Of a stretch of DNA of 13,002 bases, positions 8,699 through 13,002 are shown one piece after another (position 1 is the first letter of the stretch; each line of letters starts with the position of its first letter). This DNA is from DASVDK01 sp036381125 [NCBI: Thermodesulfobacteriota bacterium] (GTDB lineage Bacteria > DASVDK01): NCBI GenBank assembly GCA_036381125.1, contig DASVDK010000159.1, forward strand, positions 1 to 13,002, given 5' to 3'. The notes beneath the pieces were generated by a model, which saw only the letters and a program-made list of their open reading frames with translations, searched no databases and had not been told where the DNA came from. The translations under genes and the position numbers were made by a program.

Positions 8699-9624
8699 CT
8701 ACCTGCGCCCGGGTTCGAGCAGCTCGCGGATCCGCGCGTAGGCGGCGTCGGCCCCGCCGGGCAGCTCGTCGAACCGCGTCGTCTGGTCCGTACGCTGGAG
8801 GACGTCCCGCCCCTCCTGGGTGTCGTGCATGGAGAGGAGGATGCGCTTCAGGCGCGTCGCCAGATCGGGGGGACGGCGGGGCTCACCGAGACGAGGTGCC
8901 GCGGGACCGCCTGGGTCTCGGCCAGCACGACGAGACCCGCGCGGCGCCGCGGGTCGAGCGCGTCGAGGCCGGCGTCGCTCAGCGCGCCGGCCGCCGCACG
9001 GCCGAGGAGCACCCAGTTGACGACGTTCTCCTCGTCGCCGTGCGCGAACAGGTAGCCGATCTCCCCGGCGGCGACCGCCGCGTCGAACGAGGGCTTTTCG
9101 TCGAGGACGAAGCCCTTGCGGACCAGCAGCGACCGGGGAAGGGCGTACCCGGACGTCGAGCCGGCGTCCTCGAAGACGACGAGCTTGCCGCGCAGGTTGT
9201 CGAGATCGCGCAGCCCGGAGTCCCGGCGCGCGAAGATGACGCTCCGGTATTCGCCCCGGCCCTTCTTCCAGCGCCGCAGGAGGAGCCGCGCGCCGGTCCG
9301 CTCGTTGACCACGTACGTGGCGTAGAGGCTCTCCATGTAGAAGTGGATGCGGCCCTCGTCGACGAGCTTGACGAGCGCGTCGGGCGTCGCGGCGATCCGG
9401 ACGGCGCCCTGCGCCCCTCCGCCCGGGAAGAGCTTCCTCGCCACGTACCGGACGAAGTCGATGTGCCGCTCCACCGTCTCGCCCGGCATCTCGGCCATCA
9501 TCCCGAGCGTGAGGACCGGAGGCGGATTCCCGGCGGCCGACCCGGCATGGGCCCGGCCGGCGGCGGCGACGGACAGGAGCGCCAGACACGAGACGAGCGC
9601 GCGTCGGCAGGACGGTGACCCCAT
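8699..9624 (-). pseudogene. PhnD-like periplasmic substrate-binding protein, homopolymer frameshift
   Basis: A type 2 periplasmic binding protein of the phosphate/phosphite/phosphonate (PhnD) superfamily. Stand-alone members next to kinases usually serve as ligand sensors, not transporter parts. Start ATG 9624 has GGGAG about eight bases upstream. Residues 1-27 form a Sec signal peptide ending AHA. Family marks are LTLGMMAEMPGETVERH, HFYMESLYATYVVN, and the signature FEDAGSTSGYALPRSLL, followed by GEIGYLFAHGDEENV. At 8867-8872 there is a run of six G (six C on the coding strand). With seven, VSPAVPP would continue directly as DLATRLKRILLSMHDTQEG to TAG 8699-8701, giving 308 residues, the normal length. 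As written, translation stops after 258 residues. This is either a slippage mutation or a base-count error. No permease or ATPase gene is present, which supports a sensing role with the downstream kinase. Confidence 0.82.
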
Positions 9625-9706
9625 GGCGACGGCTCCCGGTCAGAGCGTTCGGGTGCGCCTGGGCTGCGCCGGGCGATGCGGCATCGGGCACGGGGGACTG
9701 CGGCCG

Positions 9707-9712
9707 ATTATA
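9707..9712 (-). promoter_or_regulatory. Perfect -10 box (TATAAT) upstream of the binding-protein/kinase operon
   Basis: On the minus strand GCTGTATAATCGG gives an exact TATAAT in a region of very high GC, 83 bases before the ATG at 9624; transcription would begin near 9700. A TG lies directly before the box, one base off the extended -10 position. No good -35 hexamer is present at 16-18 bases, so an activator may be needed or the match may be fortuitous. Confidence 0.5.
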
Positions 9713-9736
9713 CAGCGCCTCGACCCACCGCTCGCG

Positions 9737-9763
9737 CGGGCGCCGGCCGCCCGGAGGCGCCCG
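9737..9763 (-). terminator. 8-bp-arm hairpin downstream of the PilZ-EAL gene
   Basis: CGGGCGCC at 9737-9744 pairs with GGCGCCCG at 9756-9763 (11-base loop). It lies 108 bases after the PilZ-EAL stop and close to where the -35 region of the operon promoter would be. It could be a weak terminator; no T-run. Confidence 0.22.
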
Positions 9764-9800
9764 GACCGATCGGCCGCAAGCCTCCCCTCGCGCGCCGTAC

Positions 9801-9818
9801 GGATCGGGTACCCGATCC
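9801..9818. promoter_or_regulatory. 18-bp perfect palindrome, possible operator
   Basis: GGATCGGGTACCCGATCC at 9801-9818 is a perfect dyad with no loop, which favours a dimeric DNA-binding protein over an RNA hairpin. It lies 89 bases upstream of the TATAAT box and 177 bases upstream of the binding-protein ATG, an enhancer-like distance. Confidence 0.35.
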
Positions 9819-9871
9819 CGCGCGATCGCCGTGCGGCCCCGGTCGGATCCGATGCAGGCGGGTCGGGTCGG

Positions 9872-11239
9872 TCAGGCCGGCGTGCGCGGCACGGGCGGCG
9901 GCAGCCCCGGCCGCGCGAAGAGGTAGCCTTGCGCGAGGTCGGCCCCGTGGTCGCGGAACCAGCGCCACTCGCGCTCGCTCTCGACCCCCTCGGCCACCGT
10001 GCGCGCGCCGAGCGCCCGCGCGGAGTCGAGGAGCCGGGCGACGATCTCGGCGCGATACGGGTCGGCGTCGATGTCCCGGACGAGCGCCATGTCGAGCTTC
10101 ACGAAGTCGGGGTGGAGCTGGGCGAGCAGGGTCAGGGAGCTGTAGCCGGCGCCGAGGTCGTCGAGCGCCACCCGGAAGCCGGCCGCCCGGTAGTCCTCGA
10201 GCATGCGAAGGACGCGCGGCACGTCCGCGATCCGGTCGCTCTCGACGATCTCGAAGACTGTCTGCTGCGGCGCGAGCCCCGCCTCCGTGATGGCGTCGCA
10301 GGTGGCGCCGAGGTGCGCGTCGCTGTCGCCGAGCGTGGCCGGGTTGACGTTGATGAAGAGGTGCGCGGCGAGCCCCAGCGAGGCGGCGCCGCGGACGGCC
10401 GACAGCCGCGCCTGCCGGTCGAGGGCGAAGAGGAGGTTCGCGGCGCGGCCGCGCGCGTACAGCTCCAGCGGGCTCACCAGCGAGCCGTCGGCCGCCTGGC
10501 CCCGCACGAGCGCCTCGTAGCCGAAGACCGACTCGGGCGCGTCGCAGTGGACGATCGGCTGGAAGTGGGAGACCAGACGGCCCTCGTCCAGCATGGCGGC
10601 GAGCGAGGCCCCCTCGACGGTCGCGACGAGGGTCTCGAGGGAGGCCATGCCGACCAGGTCGCGCAGCGTCGGCCGGGCGCCGCCCCGCATGACGACGGCC
10701 TTGCAGCGCTCCCGCTCGGCGTGGAAGAGGAGGCGCTGGAGCGTGGCGACGATGCGCGCGAGCAGGCCCTCCTCGAGCGGCACCGCGAGGACGTCGGGGT
10801 ACTGGCGGGACCAGGCGATCCCCTCCGCGCTCAGGGCGGCCTCCACGCGGGCCCGGACGTCGTCGTTCGGCGCGACCAGGTAGAGCGCCTCGGCGTCGGG
10901 GTGGGCGGCCTGCGCCGGCGGGTCGGACGCGGCGGCGCGCGTCTGGTCCCGGACGTACCGGCCGATGGCCGCCTCGTGCTCGGGCGCGAGCCAGGTGAAG
11001 CGCAGCCCCATGCCGAGGAGCGGCTCGGCCCAGACCACGACCGCCTCGACGGGGATCGTCTCCGGGTAGCCCGGGAGGGTGAAGCGGAGCCTGACGGGGG
11101 TCCCCTCCGGCAGGGGATCGCCGGTCGTGACGAAGAGGCCGCCGGTGCCGATGTTGCGCGTGCGGCGGCGCAGCGGGGCGGTCTCGGGACCGTACTCCAC
11201 GTCCACGACGAGCGGAACCCTGGGTGGACGCCGGGCCAT
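9872..11239 (-). CDS. PilZ-EAL protein, c-di-GMP phosphodiesterase
   Basis: A 455-residue cytosolic protein that should both bind and hydrolyse c-di-GMP. The N-terminal PilZ domain (about 3-95) has the RxxxR arm (R3-R7), then NIGTGGLFV; the usual NxSxxG is NxGxxG here, as in the Myxococcus/Geobacter-like PilZ group. Residues about 115-220 form a conserved-looking helical linker without a named domain. The EAL domain (about 225-450) keeps the catalytic set: EAL at 242-244 in YEALVRG, Asn297 (FINVNP), Glu330/Glu333 (FEIVE), Asp360-Asp361 in DDLGAGYSSL (loop 6), Lys381 (VKLD), Glu417 (VAEGVES) and Gln437 (QGYLFARP). Active phosphodiesterase is therefore expected; there is no GGDEF. The frame is open upstream to 11383, but ATG 11239 is chosen because the PilZ arm begins right after it and GGTGAGG precedes it by seven bases. 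It is divergent from the sigma-54 activator at 11422, sharing a 182-base control region. Confidence 0.92.
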   Translation of the reverse strand: MARRPPRVPLVVDVEYGPETAPLRRRTRNIGTGGLFVTTGDPLPEGTPVRLRFTLPGYPETIPVEAVVVWAEPLLGMGLRFTWLAPEHEAAIGRYVRDQTRAAASDPPAQAAHPDAEALYLVAPNDDVRARVEAALSAEGIAWSRQYPDVLAVPLEEGLLARIVATLQRLLFHAERERCKAVVMRGGARPTLRDLVGMASLETLVATVEGASLAAMLDEGRLVSHFQPIVHCDAPESVFGYEALVRGQAADGSLVSPLELYARGRAANLLFALDRQARLSAVRGAASLGLAAHLFINVNPATLGDSDAHLGATCDAITEAGLAPQQTVFEIVESDRIADVPRVLRMLEDYRAAGFRVALDDLGAGYSSLTLLAQLHPDFVKLDMALVRDIDADPYRAEIVARLLDSARALGARTVAEGVESEREWRWFRDHGADLAQGYLFARPGLPPPVPRTPA

Positions 11240-11384
11240 AGCCTCCTCACCATGGGAGCCGGGGGCGGCGAACCATGTCACAGATCGGTCGGCATGGGAA
11301 GGGGAAAAATCGGGCGCCGACCGCGCCGCCGATCGGGTGCGCGCTGCCGGTCGCTCGAGGCGCCGCCGGAGGGGGTGCGCCACC

Positions 11385-11413
11385 TTGACATGGCGGGGCC
11401 CGGGCGTGAGAAT
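11385..11413 (+). promoter_or_regulatory. Sigma-70-type promoter with leaderless start
   Basis: A perfect TTGACA at 11385-11390, a 17-base spacer, then GAGAAT at 11408-11413 (four of six matches to TATAAT). A start point about seven bases after the -10 falls at 11420, two bases before the ATG at 11422. No Shine-Dalgarno lies between, so a leaderless mRNA is predicted. This promoter lies in the 182-base divergent region; no equally good promoter was seen for the PilZ-EAL gene. Confidence 0.55.
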
Positions 11414-11421
11414 CCGCCAGC

Positions 11422-12963
<1,542 letters not shown>

Positions 12964-13002
12964 CCGATCGATCGCCGCCCCCTCCGGCAGGATCCCGTTC
13001 CA

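Noticed and set aside
11300-11335. Weak stem followed by T5 on the minus strand in the divergent region
   Set aside because: Only about 5 paired bases and no gene upstream on that strand that would need a terminator.
12964-13002. Sequence after the sigma-54 activator
   Set aside because: Only 39 bases to the window edge; no hairpin or start codon with context can be supported.

Overview
This window comes from a very GC-rich bacterial chromosome with long GC-only hairpins. The layout suggests a Gram-negative: three lipoproteins with type II signal peptides, a periplasmic binding protein feeding a two-component system, sigma-54-type activators and a PilZ-EAL protein. The style is like Rokubacteria/Methylomirabilota, Binatota or the former Deltaproteobacteria. 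That is an impression from protein style and GC; no marker gene here fixes the taxon.

Layout. (1) 1-2207, plus strand: most of clpB, the Hsp100 disaggregase, with its N-domain cut off by the window edge and a nested GC hairpin after the stop. (2) 2439-5515, minus strand: three lipoprotein genes read in the order 5515 to 2439. They are a 365-aa lipoprotein resembling the DUF4412 group, a 150-aa lipoprotein with a nine-glycine tether, and an eight-repeat YVTN-type beta-propeller lipoprotein broken by one frameshift. The first two are each followed by a perfect GC hairpin. (3) 5516-5893: no intact gene. It holds a 12-bp-arm hairpin and a possible C-terminal scrap of a plus-strand gene. (4) 5894-9624, minus strand: a decayed signalling block. 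Read 9624 to 5894 it contains a PhnD-like binding protein with one indel, a membrane histidine kinase with several lesions, the C-terminal part of an NtrC-type activator fused in frame to the kinase DHp region, and a BTAD-type regulator that has lost most of its DNA-binding domain. A perfect TATAAT lies upstream of the block. (5) 9872-12963: a divergent intact pair. The minus-strand gene encodes a PilZ-EAL c-di-GMP phosphodiesterase; the plus-strand gene encodes an NtrC-family sigma-54 activator with a degenerate receiver and an apparently leaderless promoter.

How the genes relate. The binding protein, kinase and activator look like a former ligand-sensing relay: periplasmic binding protein, then kinase, then sigma-54 activator. 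The relay is now disabled at several independent points: loss of TM2, a 2-base frameshift, His to Arg in the H-box, and deletion of the ATPase domain together with the receiver and Walker motifs. The larger lesions sit at short shared sequences, as expected for microhomology-mediated deletion. The neighbouring PilZ-EAL and sigma-54 genes are open throughout and keep their catalytic motifs. They may form a local c-di-GMP/sigma-54 module, but co-regulation is only inferred from divergence.

I did not find a complete, clearly new defence or mobile system, and saw no tRNA, rRNA, CRISPR array or insertion sequence. The most unusual items are the kinase/activator chimera at about 7267-7281, the receiver of the 11422 gene in which three of five signature residues are changed, and the concentration of lesions between 5.9 and 9.6 kb. 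The single-base frameshifts could be sequencing errors; the multi-domain deletions could not.
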